Source of the DNA: JAXFQS01 sp034178815
GTDB taxonomy: Bacteria > Verrucomicrobiota > Kiritimatiellia > RFP12 > DVOR01
Length of the DNA stretch: 7,466 bases
Direction: 5' to 3'
Assembly (NCBI GenBank): GCA_034178815.1
Contig: JAXFQS010000115.1
Coordinates: 1-7,466, forward strand
Positions 6,927 through 7,466 of this stretch are shown here, piece by piece. The notes under the pieces are model-generated. The model did no database searches and had not been told where the DNA came from. It saw nothing but the letters and a program-made list of their open reading frames with translations. Both the position numbers and the translations under genes were made by a program. Within the stretch, counting starts at the first letter, position 1. Every line of letters starts with the position of its first letter.

Positions 6927-7383
6927 GCAAAAGTTGCGATGGGTAGGAACTTTAGGGGGCGTTGGGTTGGCACGACCGGGGGGAACTGGTAGCAAGGAGT
7001 CGCCCCCTTTGGTGGGTACGGTGCGTTTGGCGGGGCTTGCCGGAGGCGCGGGCCGCGGCTTCGGCGAAGACGGCTTTGCAGTGGTAATCGCCAGCCGGAC
7101 ATACCTCGATTCGGCCTTGAATTCGCGGTCTCGCCCACGACTTGAAGGCATCGCAGGGGCGTTTCGCCTTCTTGCCCTAGGAGCCTGGTCTGCCGGCATA
7201 GACAGTCCCGCCCGCCGATGTCGAAGGGGTCGGCTAGCCTGAGTTTGCAACTGGCTTGCCCCCCCTCAAAAAAATCGAGAACGATGTCGACCGGATAGCG
7301 TGTCCCCTTTGGCAACTTCCTCGCCATTTGAGGTGCCGTCCCCATCGCGTCTGCCCCGTTCAAAGAGCGTTTAACCTCCCGGC
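6927..7383. other. 457-base region without a supported gene
   Basis: This stretch lies between the guaB promoter and the promoter of the gene at the right edge. Several frames are open on the minus strand. One runs 7363 to 6899 from a TTG, with a GGGAGG 11 bases upstream, and its first 60 or so residues look protein-like (an RYPVDIVLDFFEGG stretch). A second is open from 7250 straight into guaB and turns Pro/Lys-rich. A third is open from about 7177 to 6950 and contains a CPAGDYHCK stretch. None matches a family I know. The first would run through the guaB promoter. The minus strand also holds T7 then G7 runs (about 7275-7259) that could hide a frameshift. It may be a decayed gene, a small gene in one frame, a repeat or plain spacer; I cannot decide. 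I see no convincing structured RNA. Confidence 0.4.
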
Positions 7384-7411
7384 TTGCAATGCCCCCCTAA
7401 TATGGTATAAT
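7384..7411 (+). promoter_or_regulatory. Extended -10 promoter for the gene at the right edge
   Basis: TATAAT (7406-7411) is a perfect -10 and is preceded by TG at the extended -10 position (TGGTATAAT). TTGCAA (7384-7389) is a partial -35 at 16 bases. The expected start is about 7418, giving a leader near 31 bases before ATG 7449. Confidence 0.75.
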
Positions 7412-7435
7412 GAACGTCGCACGTGAACCCCCAGA

Positions 7436-7440
7436 AGAGG
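7436..7440 (+). promoter_or_regulatory. Ribosome binding site of the right-edge gene
   Basis: AGAGG lies 8 bases before ATG 7449 in a purine-rich leader (GAAGAGGAAGAG), which supports this ATG as a real start. Confidence 0.65.
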
Positions 7441-7448
7441 AAGAGACC

Positions 7449-7466
7449 ATGTCCGACCGCCCCACG
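7449..7466 (+). CDS. N-terminus of an unidentified protein, cut by the window edge
   Basis: Only six codons are present (MSDRPT), so no family can be named. A perfect extended -10 promoter 38 bases upstream and an AGAGG ribosome site 8 bases before the ATG make a true gene start likely. It is transcribed divergently from guaB, with about 580 bases between the two start codons, and has its own promoter. Confidence 0.6.

Noticed and set aside
5958..6992. 344-residue Gly/Val/Asp-rich plus-strand open frame
   Set aside because: It lies opposite guaB, whose conserved motifs are unmistakable; the composition is what reversed IMPDH codons give.
6976..7007. GGGGG...CCCCC hairpin on the minus strand upstream of guaB as a terminator or riboswitch
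   Set aside because: Only a 5 bp plus 3 bp stem with an internal loop, no T-run, and it lies upstream of the guaB promoter, so it cannot be in the guaB leader.
1..7466. CRISPR array, tRNA, rRNA or insertion sequence
   Set aside because: No regularly spaced long repeats, no tRNA or rRNA signatures and no transposase-like frame were seen.

Overview
The window is a GC-rich bacterial chromosomal segment. It holds six genes that can be read with confidence and two partial ends. No rRNA, tRNA, CRISPR array or transposon is visible. The TonB system implies a diderm (outer-membrane) bacterium. The paired GYF_2/coiled-coil proteins and the base composition would fit an uncultured member of the PVC group (Verrucomicrobiota/Lentisphaerota/Kiritimatiellota), but that placement is a weak inference.

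Layout. Positions 1-1650 (+) are a tightly packed exbB-exbD-tonB operon: the 3' part of an ExbB/TolQ channel protein, then ExbD, then TonB, each joined to the next by a 4-base ATGA stop/start overlap. Together they form a proton-motive-force-driven energiser for outer-membrane transport. This operon converges on a minus-strand pair (4344 to 1738) of paralogous proteins. Each has two tandem N-terminal GYF_2-like repeats followed by a long coiled coil. The pair is transcribed from a consensus-like promoter placed so close to the start codon that the mRNA should be nearly leaderless. Next come about 200 bases of spacer with three copies of a 23-24 base direct repeat. Beyond them lies a minus-strand unit of guaB (IMP dehydrogenase, 6866 to 5376) followed by a short Opp/Dpp-type ABC ATPase (5297 to 4542). 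Positions 6927-7383 have no gene I can support, only competing open frames. At 7384-7466 a strong extended -10 promoter and a Shine-Dalgarno site lead into a plus-strand gene of which only six codons are present.

The genes do not form one obvious pathway: energy transduction, a scaffold-like coiled-coil pair and guanine nucleotide synthesis with an orphan ABC ATPase are neighbours. The most unusual content is the GYF_2/coiled-coil pair and its near-leaderless promoter. Secondary points are a Gln at an IMPDH position where bacteria usually have Glu, the tandem repeat cluster, and the unresolved region upstream of guaB.
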